From Paractinoplanes toevensis (GTDB lineage: Bacteria > Actinomycetota > Actinomycetes > Mycobacteriales > Micromonosporaceae), in the NCBI RefSeq assembly GCF_018332695.1, contig NZ_BOQN01000065.1, forward strand, positions 1-64,000: a DNA stretch of 64,000 nt. Reading direction: 5' to 3'. The notes beneath the pieces are model-generated. The model saw nothing but the letters and a program-made list of their open reading frames with translations, was not told the origin of the DNA and did no database searches. The position numbers and the translations under genes were made by a program. Shown one piece after another: positions 32,878-40,319 of this stretch (the stretch's first letter is position 1; each line of letters begins with the position of its first letter).

Positions 32878-32959
32878 CGACAAGGGCGAAGAAGCCGATC
32901 AGCACCGGTTCGGCGACAGGGGTCTTCGGGCCGCCGACGACGGCGAGGTCTTCCAGCAT
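32831..32959 (-). CDS. Possible 42-residue single-span membrane peptide
   Basis: MLEDLAVVGG at the start and a hydrophobic helix GFFALVAIAIVVILFL before a basic end (RSRNR) give a plausible tail-anchored peptide. ATG at 32959 has a GGAG six bases upstream. A CebR-like box lies just before it. No homologue is recognised, and the surrounding debris makes a chance frame possible. Confidence 0.3.
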   Translation of the reverse strand: MLEDLAVVGGPKTPVAEPVLIGFFALVAIAIVVILFLRSRNR

Positions 32960-32977
32960 GCCGGTCTCCGTCCGATA

Positions 32978-33087
32978 GGGAGCGCTTTCCTGTTCCCGGA
33001 TTGCCGAGCGTGTAATCCGGTCAGGGCTGACCGACGATGATCGCCATGCGTCGAACTTGGTGGCCGACCAGAACGAAAGCGCTCCCA
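32978..33087. promoter_or_regulatory. Inverted pair of CebR-like boxes
   Basis: GGGAGCGCTTTCC at 32978-32990 and GAAAGCGCTCCCA at 33075-33087 are reverse complements over 12 bases and share GGGAGCGCT with the CebR box TGGGAGCGCTCCCA. They are about 85 bases apart and lie in debris rather than next to an intact cellulase. Confidence 0.5.
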
Positions 33088-33319
33088 GATCCGTCGTTCT
33101 GCCCAGATTCGGGAGTAGCGAGCACGGTTCCGGGGTATTTGCGAGCGCTGCGCCTCCAGGAACTCCTGGTAGGGCCTGGCGCCGGCGCCGTCCAGCCACT
33201 CGGCGGCACCTTCCGCGAATGCGATCACGCGGTCCGAGCCAGGCGCATCGTCAGGTTCACTCGTCGGAGGCGCATCGGAGCCTAAGTTCCGGGCATCTGA
33301 GCTATGGCGGGAGGTTCAG

Positions 33320-34018
33320 ATGGCGCTTGAGATGAGATTTCTCGGTACGGTCAGGCCGACCCGACTGCCGCTTACCGTATATCCGCACTTTGGCCCACCT
33401 TCGGCCAAGTCGAGCCGGGCAGACATCTTCGTATTAATGCCCTTTTCTCCAGCGTTCCGGCCCGTGTATACGGAATGCATTCGCGTCGTCGCCGAAAACC
33501 TCGGACTGACGGCTGAGCGCGCGGACGACCTGTTCACTTCCAATCAAATCATGGAGGACGTATGGAGCGGCATCAACGAGGCCGGCGCGATCGTGGCGGA
33601 CTGTACGACGCGTAACCCGAATGTGTTCTACGAAATTGGCATCGCACACACTGTAGGCAAGCCCGTAATTCTGCTTACGCGAGATGTCTCAGACATTCCC
33701 ATCGACCTCCGACACTTCAAGTACCTCCTATACGAGACCTCGCCAACTGGAGCCGCGCGACTCCGGGAAGATCTGACTCGAACTATTACAACGATCTTCG
33801 GCTTAGATCAGTGGGGTTACTCAAAAGCAATGGAAGGGTCGTTACCAGATTCTCGCGCTACGCCAACGCCAACTCGAAAGTTGCCGTCAAATCGGCGAGT
33901 CGGCCGGCGTCTGTGGCGCCGTAGGATGGGCAGGGATACCCCTTCGCTGCGGCCATTGTCGGCCGACGGCAGGGGCGAGCCGGACGGCGATGGCAATGAC
34001 GTCGCACACGACGCATAG
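33320..34018 (+). CDS. Nucleoside 2-deoxyribosyltransferase/TIR-like effector-type protein
   Basis: A 232-residue protein. After a short lead, ADIFVLMPFSPAFRPVY opens the domain, followed by ERADDLFTSNQIMEDVWSGI, then AGAIVADCTTRNPNVFYEIG with Glu105 and GIAHTVGKPVILLTRD. That order and the NPNVFYE motif define the NDT/TIR-like family often found as the nucleotide-attacking part of bacterial conflict systems. The last 65 residues are Arg-rich and unrelated in style, perhaps a fused or out-of-context tail. The first two thirds has clearly lower GC and less biased codons than neighbouring genes, suggesting transfer. GGGAGG precedes the ATG. It may act alone or have lost its partner. Confidence 0.75.
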   Translation: MALEMRFLGTVRPTRLPLTVYPHFGPPSAKSSRADIFVLMPFSPAFRPVYTECIRVVAENLGLTAERADDLFTSNQIMEDVWSGINEAGAIVADCTTRNPNVFYEIGIAHTVGKPVILLTRDVSDIPIDLRHFKYLLYETSPTGAARLREDLTRTITTIFGLDQWGYSKAMEGSLPDSRATPTPTRKLPSNRRVGRRLWRRRMGRDTPSLRPLSADGRGEPDGDGNDVAHDA

Positions 34019-34405
34019 GGTGAGAGCATCGACCGGGGTGTTGCACCGCCCAACACCTAGATCATCCACCCCACAGTTCGTGCCCAATCGTATGACGGGG
34101 TGCCGAGCTATCGCCCAGCAGGGACGTTGACTTATTGCTTCTCCGGCATCAAAACGTTCAGGGGAAAGGCAGTCACCTACGGCCGAGTTGGGTACACGTG
34201 CGGGTGTCACTCGATTTGGGTTTGGCGGCAGCGCCGCAAGTTGAGTCGGCCCGCAGTAGGTCACGATGATTTGCACCATCTCCCTCGCGCTTGGCGTCCG
34301 CTCATGCCGCCGATTACGCGCGGGGCACGGTGACAGCGAAATATCCGTCGCGTCGCGTCTGTGCAGGTCGTTTGCAGAGTCGCTGGTCAGAGGGGTTGCG
34401 GTCCG
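34019..34405. other. Intergenic region before the second tRNA-Val end
   Basis: No gene is supported. A 7-bp hairpin (GGTGTTG/CAACACC, 34037-34057) just after the NDT-like stop may end its transcript. The remaining sequence has no strong codon bias in any frame and is probably the edge of the inserted segment. Confidence 0.4.
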
Positions 34406-34642
34406 TCCGTTCACACCGGAGAGGTCACTGGTTCGATCCCCGTATCGCCCACCACAGTTTCAGCAGGTCAAAGGCTTGTTCCCAGATATTTGGTAACGAG
34501 CCTTTCGCATTTTGCTGCTACGGCGAGAGCACAAGATCGTGTCCGGGTCTGAGATGCCCACGACCGCGGCGCCGGCGATGCCAGGGGCTGGTCGGCGTCG
34601 GGTATGAGGGGTTGACGGTCGGTGAGTTGGTCGCCCGGCCGC
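34406..34642. repeat. Direct repeat copy B: tRNA-Val 3' half, terminator and truncated DUF488 start
   Basis: Bases 34406-34453 repeat the tRNA-Val 3' half with one internal change, which creates a T-C mismatch in the T-stem (ACTGG against CCCGT), so this copy would not restore a perfect tRNA. A terminator homologous to 28852-28883 lies at 34471-34504. Around 34585-34640 the sequence again encodes LVGVGYEGLTVGELVAR, the DUF488 start, and then stops being homologous just before the arginase-like gene. No 5' half of the tRNA is present. Confidence 0.85.
34471..34504 (+). terminator. Terminator copy at the second tRNA-Val end
   Basis: A 14-bp stem with one mismatch and a TTT tail. Compared with the first copy at 28852, at least one C-G pair has become T-A on both arms, so the stem is conserved while the sequence has drifted. 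Confidence 0.7.
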
Positions 34643-34668
34643 TCGAGTCCTCGGGATGTGGTTCGGCG

Positions 34669-35574
34669 TCAGTGGTCGGCGAGTTCGGCGAGGAACCGCA
34701 CGATGCGCCGGGCCGCCCGCCGGTCCGGGTCCAGGTCGGTGTTGTAGACGCCTACGCTCAGACCTCGACACTTCGGGCTACGCAAGGCTCGGTGGACGAC
34801 GGTGGTGAGCTCGTCCCAGGTGAGCCCGCCAGGCGTGGCCGGGTCGCCGGCCGCGGCGCAGGCTGCGAAATCGTCGCCTCGTAGGACATCGAGGTCGACG
34901 TGGACCCACCAGCCCGGTGTGGTCCGATCGAGGTGCTCGGTGGCCTCGTCGGCCAGTCGGGCGGCCTGCCCGTGCACGTGCTGCGCGGCGTGCAGGCGCA
35001 CGCGGTCGGCGATAGTGGGGACGGCGATCGCCTCGCGGTAGCGTTCGTCGCGTTGACCGAGCATGACGATGGCGTCGGGGTGGAGCGCGGGCAGGCGAGC
35101 CCGCATCGGCTCGGGGGTCTTCTGGCCGGTGAACCCGAGCAGTAGTGCGATCTCCATGTTGGCGGCTTCGCCGTCCGGCGAGGACTCCATGGTGGTGGCG
35201 TCCTCGTGAGCGTCGATGAACAGCAGGCCGGCAGTGCCCTGCTGGTCGCGTAGTGCGGGGAGGGCGCCGAGCAGGACAGCGCAGTCCCCGCCGTAGAGCA
35301 GCGGGAAGCGGTCTTCTGCGAGCGAGTCGCGGACACGGTCGTAGACGGAGTCGGCCGTGATAAGCAGCGCGGCTTCGTTCACGAACCCGCCGGCGCCGCG
35401 GCCGGGGTCAGGCTCGGGAGCGGTGACATCCAACGTCATGGCTGCGCCGGGCAGCGCCTCGGCCAGTCCCGCCTCGCGGAGAACGGAGGGCGCATGGGCT
35501 TGGCCGCGGGGCCGTCCCGAGCCGTCGAAGCACACTCCGATCAGATCCACCGCGCCAGGCCACCTGGAGGACAT
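34669..35574 (-). CDS. Arginase/agmatinase-superfamily protein with a Cys in the first metal motif
   Basis: A 301-residue ureohydrolase-fold protein. The metal motifs read LLYGGDCAV (residues 92-100; the usual GGDH His is Cys98), DAHED (121-125) and a later VDLDVLRGDD. Two of three manganese motifs are therefore canonical and one is changed, a variant I have seen in actinobacterial arginase-like proteins but whose substrate is not settled. ATG at 35574. Its 3' end abuts the broken DUF488 copy, so it may be the first ordinary gene to the right of the mosaic. Confidence 0.85.
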   Translation of the reverse strand: MSSRWPGAVDLIGVCFDGSGRPRGQAHAPSVLREAGLAEALPGAAMTLDVTAPEPDPGRGAGGFVNEAALLITADSVYDRVRDSLAEDRFPLLYGGDCAVLLGALPALRDQQGTAGLLFIDAHEDATTMESSPDGEAANMEIALLLGFTGQKTPEPMRARLPALHPDAIVMLGQRDERYREAIAVPTIADRVRLHAAQHVHGQAARLADEATEHLDRTTPGWWVHVDLDVLRGDDFAACAAAGDPATPGGLTWDELTTVVHRALRSPKCRGLSVGVYNTDLDPDRRAARRIVRFLAELADH

Positions 35575-35676
35575 CGGAACATGATGCTGGCGGGGCGGGA
35601 GGACAGGCAAGCGACAAGCGGCTTCGGTGACCCAAGGCGCCGAGGGACCCGTTCCGACGAACATGCCGCCGGGACC

Positions 35677-36342
35677 TCAGCGGGCGTCGGTGGCCCCGGT
35701 GTTCGTTGCCGAAGGCTCGCTTCGCCGTGCGGTCGCCCAGGTCCAGAGGGCAAACCCGGCACCCATGGCGAGCATGGTCAGCACCCCTCGAGGCGAGAAG
35801 ATATGGCTGTCGATGAAGGACCACCCGGCGGCAAGCAGTACCACGGTGCCGGGCAGCACCCGGATGCCGCGCCTGCCGGCCAGCGATGCCGCGGTGGCCA
35901 GCGTGGCGGCGAGGAAGGCATACACGCCGACGGTCCCGAGCCCGCCGCCGGTCTCATAGAGCGCGAGCACCAGTCGTCGCAGCTCGGCCGGGTCTCCGGG
36001 CTGGCCCGCAACGGTGCCCGCGCCGATCCCGGCCACCGCATCCAGGCCGGTATATGCGACGGCGTACACCGCCGCGCACGTCCAGGCGACGATCCGGGCC
36101 ACCCTGGGGGTGCTGCCGCGTGGCCGTTCCCGCAACAGCACCACGAAGCCCAATGCCAGCAGTGGAAAGACCGGCAGCAGGACGATGTGCAGCCACACCC
36201 AGCGATGGGCCGTCGCGGCGGACAGTCCGCTCGGATGGACGAGGCCGGCGAGAGCCAGGAGCGCCGGCCCCAGAGTCACGAGCACCAGGGTCGGCACCGG
36301 CCCACGGCCGGGGTGGCGAGAGTCGTAGTTCGAGTCAGTCAT
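35677..36342 (-). CDS. Integral membrane protein of unknown function
   Basis: A 221-residue protein with about five or six hydrophobic helices (for example TLVLVTLGPALLALAGL, WVWLHIVLLPVFPLLALGFV, GGLGTVGVYAFLAATLATAA, VVLLAAGWSFIDSHIF). Short Arg-rich loops separate them. No family motif was recognised. ATG at 36342 follows the stop of the DUF4142 gene by 43 bases and both are on the minus strand, so an operon is likely. Confidence 0.7.
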   Translation of the reverse strand: MTDSNYDSRHPGRGPVPTLVLVTLGPALLALAGLVHPSGLSAATAHRWVWLHIVLLPVFPLLALGFVVLLRERPRGSTPRVARIVAWTCAAVYAVAYTGLDAVAGIGAGTVAGQPGDPAELRRLVLALYETGGGLGTVGVYAFLAATLATAASLAGRRGIRVLPGTVVLLAAGWSFIDSHIFSPRGVLTMLAMGAGFALWTWATARRSEPSATNTGATDAR

Positions 36343-36385
36343 GGTGGTCACCGGATCATTAGGAAGATGGTCGATCGTCGCGATC

Positions 36386-37183
36386 TCACCGGCGTCCGTG
36401 GTGCGGCCGGCGTCGGTTGCCGGCCAAGCGCAACGTCGCGAACACACCCATGCCCAGACCGGCGGCGAGCGCGAGCAGTACGACGGGCAGGTTCGTCGTC
36501 GACGTCGGGCTCTGATCGGCGGCCGCCAAGGGCCTTGCAGCGGTCGCCGGCGCGCTAGGAGCCACCGCTGCGGGGTTCGGCGCGGTCGGCAGGGCTGCGA
36601 AGTCGACGATGCCGCTGCTCTCCAGCAGCGTCATGTGCGTCACCACGAACTGGTTCGCTTGCTGAGCCAGCTTGCGGACGGTGTCGTTGCGCGTGGTCGC
36701 CCGTACGGTCCCGATCGCCGGAAAGATCTTTCCGTGCGCCGCGCGGAGCCGGGCGATGTAGATCTCGTCGAATTCGGCACCATCGGCATCGCGCATTTCG
36801 GCAAGCCAGCCCTGCTGATCGCTGTTCGGCTTGTTCGGCACAACGATCCCCAGCTTCTTCGCGGCGGCGCGGTCGAATGCGTCGAGCACCTCGTGCTGGG
36901 CCGCGATCTCACGGCCGATCTTCTGGATGCGCGGATCCCGCGACTTCTGCTGCGCCATCTCACCGGCCGGGATCTCCCACAGGCCGGCCAGACGCACCTT
37001 GACGACCAGATCCTGGTCAGCGGCCGAGAGGCGGCCTTCGCCGTCGTCGGAGATCAGCTCGTTGGGCGGCACCGGGACGTTCGGCTCGGCGTGCGCAGCC
37101 ACCGGACTGGCCAGGAGCAACCCGACGGAGCAGACCGCGATGCCGCACAGCCGGCGCCACCCGGTCGAACCGATTCCCTGCAT
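36386..37183 (-). CDS. Secreted, C-terminally anchored DUF4142-family protein
   Basis: A 265-residue exported protein. A signal peptide (residues 1-33, ending AAHAEP) is followed by a four-helix DUF4142 region: LSAADQDLVVKVRLAGLWEI, MAQQKSRDPRIQKIGREIAAQ, HGKIFPAIGTVRATTRND. Near the end an Ala/Pro/Thr linker precedes a hydrophobic helix (VVLLALAAGLGMGVFATL) and a basic RRRPHHGRR tail, as for a membrane-anchored surface protein. ATG at 37183 has a GGGAG site. DUF4142 function is not settled; ferritin-like folds are proposed. Confidence 0.83.
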   Translation of the reverse strand: MQGIGSTGWRRLCGIAVCSVGLLLASPVAAHAEPNVPVPPNELISDDGEGRLSAADQDLVVKVRLAGLWEIPAGEMAQQKSRDPRIQKIGREIAAQHEVLDAFDRAAAKKLGIVVPNKPNSDQQGWLAEMRDADGAEFDEIYIARLRAAHGKIFPAIGTVRATTRNDTVRKLAQQANQFVVTHMTLLESSGIVDFAALPTAPNPAAVAPSAPATAARPLAAADQSPTSTTNLPVVLLALAAGLGMGVFATLRLAGNRRRPHHGRR

Positions 37184-37340
37184 TCGATCTCCCAAGACAT
37201 CTCGCGTGTCGCCGTGACGAGCCCGAGTGGACCATCGACACGTCTTGCCGGTCGGAGGTACGCGGCACGCAGAGCCAAGGATGAAGGCGCAATAGGTTCG
37301 TAAGAAGTTCCAGGTCGGAGTACGAAACCCGATGACCGGC

Positions 37341-37384
37341 CCGTCTTCGGCGCCGAGCGAGTGGACGCCCGACGCCGAAGACGG
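37341..37384. terminator. Terminator hairpin after the CBM2 glycosidase
   Basis: A 12-bp stem (CCGTCTTCGGCG at 37341-37352 and CGCCGAAGACGG at 37373-37384) with a 20-base loop, 19 bases past the minus-strand glycosidase stop. Confidence 0.7.
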
Positions 37385-37402
37385 CCGGCTGGTGCCAGGT
37401 GG

Positions 37403-39034
37403 TCAGCCCGTGCAGGCCGCTGTGCCGGACGGAGCGGTGCCGGTGCCCTGGAAGCCGAACTCGGTATATCCGCCGGCGGCTATCCGTCCGTTGTAGGCGA
37501 CGTTGCGGAAGCTCACCGAGCCGGTCGTGCCGGTATTGGTGGCGTTCCACGCGCTGGTCAGGGCGCTGCCGGAGGGGAGCGGCACGGTGACCGTCCAGCC
37601 GTCGACGGGCGCGGCGCCGGCGGTGACCCGGACGGTGGCGACGTAGCCGCCGTTCCACTGGTTGACCGCGACCGACGCGGTGCAGCCGGAACCCGTCGGC
37701 GGCGGGCTGGTCGGCGGCGTGGTCGGTGGCGTGGTGGGGCCGCCGGTGGTGGGCGTGATGGTGATGCGGTAGGCGTTGTTGGTGGACATCGTGATCGGCA
37801 CCGTGATCGTGCCGCCGGACGGGGTGTAGGTGCTGCTGGAGATGGTGCTCGGGCCGGCGGAGGCGACGGTGCGGCCCTGCGAGACGGTCTGCTCGACCTT
37901 GACGTTCACGGTGCCGGCGAGGTTCAGCGCGTTGAGGCCGTTGACGGTGACCGCGCAGGCGCCGTTGCAGTTGCCGACGACGATGCTGACCTGGTTCTTG
38001 CCGTCGGGCACGGCAGCGAAACCGTCGATGCCGGTCTGGGCGGGCGGGGTGGTGACGGCCATGTTGCCGGTCATCGCGCCGTACCAGGTGTACATCCAGT
38101 AGGCGGCGTTCGGGCTGCCGCCGCGTGCGGTAAGCAGGTCGCCGAGTGTGCCGGACTGGTTCCAGAAGGCCAGTTCGGCGTCGCGGATGCCGAGACGCTC
38201 GAACTTGGCGACGTAACTGACCAGCGGACCGGGCAGGCCCACCTCGCTGGGTGCGGCGTACTCCTCGATGGCGATGGGTCGCCGGCTGATGCCGAGTTTG
38301 TCCTCGAGGGCTTGGACCTTGGCGACATCGCCGGCGATCTTGGACGCGGACGACAGCTCGTGCCAGGCGAGGACGTCCGGCACGGTGTTGGTGGCGACGG
38401 CGTTGCGGAGGAAATTCTCCATGTCGCTGATGTTGTCGGAGAAGCTCGGACCCTGGATCGGCTTGTTCGGGTCGATGGAGCGGACCTGGCGGAATGTGGT
38501 TGTCCAGAACGACTCGTAGGTGCCGTTGGCGTTGTTCCAGGTGTTGTCCGACTCGTTCCACAGTTCGTAGGCGGAGACGCTGTTGTAGTAGGACGACGAT
38601 TTCATCGCATTGATCTGCGAATTGACGAACGGCGTCCAGGTGCTCCAGCTGAACTGGTACGGCCAGCCCGGGTAGTAGTCGGACAGCCGGTTCACCAGCT
38701 TCGCGCCGACGCTGACCGCGGTCGGCGCCACCACGGAGATGTCGCCGGTCGGCTGCTGCTTGCCACCGGCGGGCATCTGGACGAAGGTGTTGGGCTTGAT
38801 CGCCTGGGCCAGGGCCACCGACGGCTGGGTGGCGTTCGCCAGCCCGTACAGGCTGCCGGTCGCGACGTGCGTCACCGGCCGCAGGACCTGGCCGGCGTTC
38901 ACGGTGAGGGTCGTCGCGGCGGCGGCGGACGCCGGAGTCGTTACACCGGCGAACGCCAGCCCGGCCGCCACGACCGCTACGGACGCCAGGCCGACGGTTC
39001 TTGGCCGCCCCTTCGGCCGATCGGAATGAACCAT
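37403..39034 (-). CDS. Secreted clan GH-A glycosidase with C-terminal CBM2
   Basis: A 543-residue exported enzyme. Signal peptide residues 1-38 (ending ASAAAA). The catalytic barrel shows SAYELWNESDN with the acid/base Glu and PIAIEEYAAPSE with the nucleophile Glu, the spacing expected of a GH39-like or related clan A enzyme; exact family and substrate are not settled. A Ser-rich beta region and a Thr/Pro linker (TTPPTTPPTSPPP) lead to a family 2 cellulose-binding module (GCTASVAVNQWNGGYVATVRV to TAACTG). A 12-bp LacI-type palindrome lies 216 bases upstream. It is a second plant-polysaccharide enzyme in the window. Confidence 0.88.
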   Translation of the reverse strand: MVHSDRPKGRPRTVGLASVAVVAAGLAFAGVTTPASAAAATTLTVNAGQVLRPVTHVATGSLYGLANATQPSVALAQAIKPNTFVQMPAGGKQQPTGDISVVAPTAVSVGAKLVNRLSDYYPGWPYQFSWSTWTPFVNSQINAMKSSSYYNSVSAYELWNESDNTWNNANGTYESFWTTTFRQVRSIDPNKPIQGPSFSDNISDMENFLRNAVATNTVPDVLAWHELSSASKIAGDVAKVQALEDKLGISRRPIAIEEYAAPSEVGLPGPLVSYVAKFERLGIRDAELAFWNQSGTLGDLLTARGGSPNAAYWMYTWYGAMTGNMAVTTPPAQTGIDGFAAVPDGKNQVSIVVGNCNGACAVTVNGLNALNLAGTVNVKVEQTVSQGRTVASAGPSTISSSTYTPSGGTITVPITMSTNNAYRITITPTTGGPTTPPTTPPTSPPPTGSGCTASVAVNQWNGGYVATVRVTAGAAPVDGWTVTVPLPSGSALTSAWNATNTGTTGSVSFRNVAYNGRIAAGGYTEFGFQGTGTAPSGTAACTG

Positions 39035-39443
39035 GATTGCGGGACCTCTCTGGTCGGGTTCCGCGGCCTTGAGCGGGTGAGCGGAACCATTTTCCGGGGC
39101 AGCCGCCGGAGGGGTTGGCGCGGCAATTGTCGAGTCGACGGTCGGAATCTCGATCGGTGAGCGGCGTTCAAGGACGGAAACCGCATCGATGGGAAACCGT
39201 TGTCCGGTGTCGCCCTCCCATGGTGGTGCCTACCTGACAGATGACGGAGGAAAACGTTTTCTCACGGTAACCACCAGCTTTTCTGAATGTCAAGCATCGA
39301 TCCGTATTGATGTAAACCGATTGCTGTGCGTGGCCACGGAATAGAAGAACCGCCGAAATTCATTCTGAAAAATTGTTATAACGGCAGGGCGAGCGTTATC
39401 GGCAATTCGCTCGGCGCGGCACCCGGCATGCTCCCGGCAACGC
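39035..39443. other. Intergenic region upstream of the CBM2 glycosidase
   Basis: About 410 bases containing no gene. The only clear signal is the palindrome at 39250-39261. GC content is lower than in the flanking genes, as expected of a promoter region, and the ketopantoate-reductase-like gene ends at its right side. Confidence 0.45.
39250..39261. promoter_or_regulatory. LacI-type palindrome upstream of the glycosidase
   Basis: GAAAACGTTTTC is a perfect 12-bp palindrome with the central CG typical of LacI-family operators. It differs from the CebR-like boxes at 3338 and 5034, so a different repressor is implied. Confidence 0.6.
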
Positions 39444-40319
39444 CTACCGGGCCTTGCGCTGAGCGCGCAGCTGTTCGGCCAACCGGTCGAGTTCGGCCGC
39501 TTCCGTCGCGGGTGAAGTGTTGCTGAGCCCGCTTTGTGTGGCCGTCGGGCTTCGCAGGAACCGCCGGATGACGGGCACGAGCACTCCGTCCGGCAGAGTC
39601 CGCACCGCGGCGAAACCGCGCGGGACCGGCGGCGTCGGCAGGGCGGCCAGGTTCTGCCGCATGCGGCGGATCATGCCGCGGACCGCGGCCGGATCACCGG
39701 CGAGCGCAGCCGGGCCGCCCGCCGCGGCCACCGCCTGCCCGAGGGGCACCGCGAATGCGGCGTGCGTCCGGAGCCAGGCGTCCATCCGCGGCTCGGCCCT
39801 GGCGTTGATCCCGGCGGTGCGGAACATCCGCACGATCCGCTCCAGTCGAGGGCTGTCGCGCCCGCCGGGTTCGCCGATCGGCATCGGGACGCGGCGGGTC
39901 ACGAACCTGTTCGCGCGGTGGCGGACCACGTCCCCGTCCATCGTGCCGCCGCCGGTGGGGAAGCCGAGCAGCACCCGCTCGTGGCCGATCACCGCGCCCA
40001 GCGGCTCGGCGCCGGCCGCCCACGCGTGCAGGAACAACACGTCGCCGTGGAGGCCGGCGACCGATTCCAGGACGGGGTCCACCTGATGGGCGCGGACCAG
40101 GACGGCGATCAGGTCGTACCCGTCGGCCGGGTCCTCGACCACCGGCACCGGCACCCGCCGGACGATCGGGCTGTCACCCTCGGCGAGCTGAATGCCGTGC
40201 CGCCGCAGGGCGGCCAGGCGCTCGCCCCGGGCGAGAAGCGCGACGTCGTGCCCGGCCTCGTGCATACGGACCGCGAGCAGGCTGCCGAGGACGCCGGCGC
40301 CGTATACGAGCAGCCTCAT
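39444..40319 (-). CDS. Ketopantoate reductase-like (PanE/ApbA family) protein
   Basis: A 291-residue NADPH-binding protein starting MRLLVYGAGVLGSLLAVRMH, the family's Rossmann GxGxxG loop. Middle and C-terminal parts (DLIAVLVRAHQVDPVLESVA, FLHAWAAGAEPLGAVIGHERVLLGFPTGGG) follow ApbA fold order, but the PanE-type Lys/Glu active site could not be verified, so it may be a divergent paralogue rather than the pantothenate enzyme. ATG at 40319 overlaps the MMPL stop, so the two genes form an operon. Confidence 0.8.
   Translation of the reverse strand: MRLLVYGAGVLGSLLAVRMHEAGHDVALLARGERLAALRRHGIQLAEGDSPIVRRVPVPVVEDPADGYDLIAVLVRAHQVDPVLESVAGLHGDVLFLHAWAAGAEPLGAVIGHERVLLGFPTGGGTMDGDVVRHRANRFVTRRVPMPIGEPGGRDSPRLERIVRMFRTAGINARAEPRMDAWLRTHAAFAVPLGQAVAAAGGPAALAGDPAAVRGMIRRMRQNLAALPTPPVPRGFAAVRTLPDGVLVPVIRRFLRSPTATQSGLSNTSPATEAAELDRLAEQLRAQRKAR

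Larger units (their letters stand above)
32382..33319. other. Gene-debris region
   Basis: About 940 bases without an intact recognisable gene. It contains a uridine-kinase-like fragment, two inverted CebR-like half-operators, a possible 42-residue membrane peptide on the minus strand, and longer minus-strand frames (for example from 33228, VIAFAEGAAEWLDGAGARPY) that match nothing I recognise. The mixture of fragments suggests repeated deletion or recombination. Confidence 0.55.

Noticed and set aside
32899..33228. 109-codon minus-strand frame starting VIAFAEGAAEWLDG
   Set aside because: It loses coding character after about 50 residues and overlaps other debris; not listed as a gene, though its first part may be a genuine fragment.
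34406..34453. Second functional tRNA-Val gene
   Set aside because: Only the 3' half is present and it has a T-stem mismatch; no acceptor 5' strand or D-arm can be found upstream.
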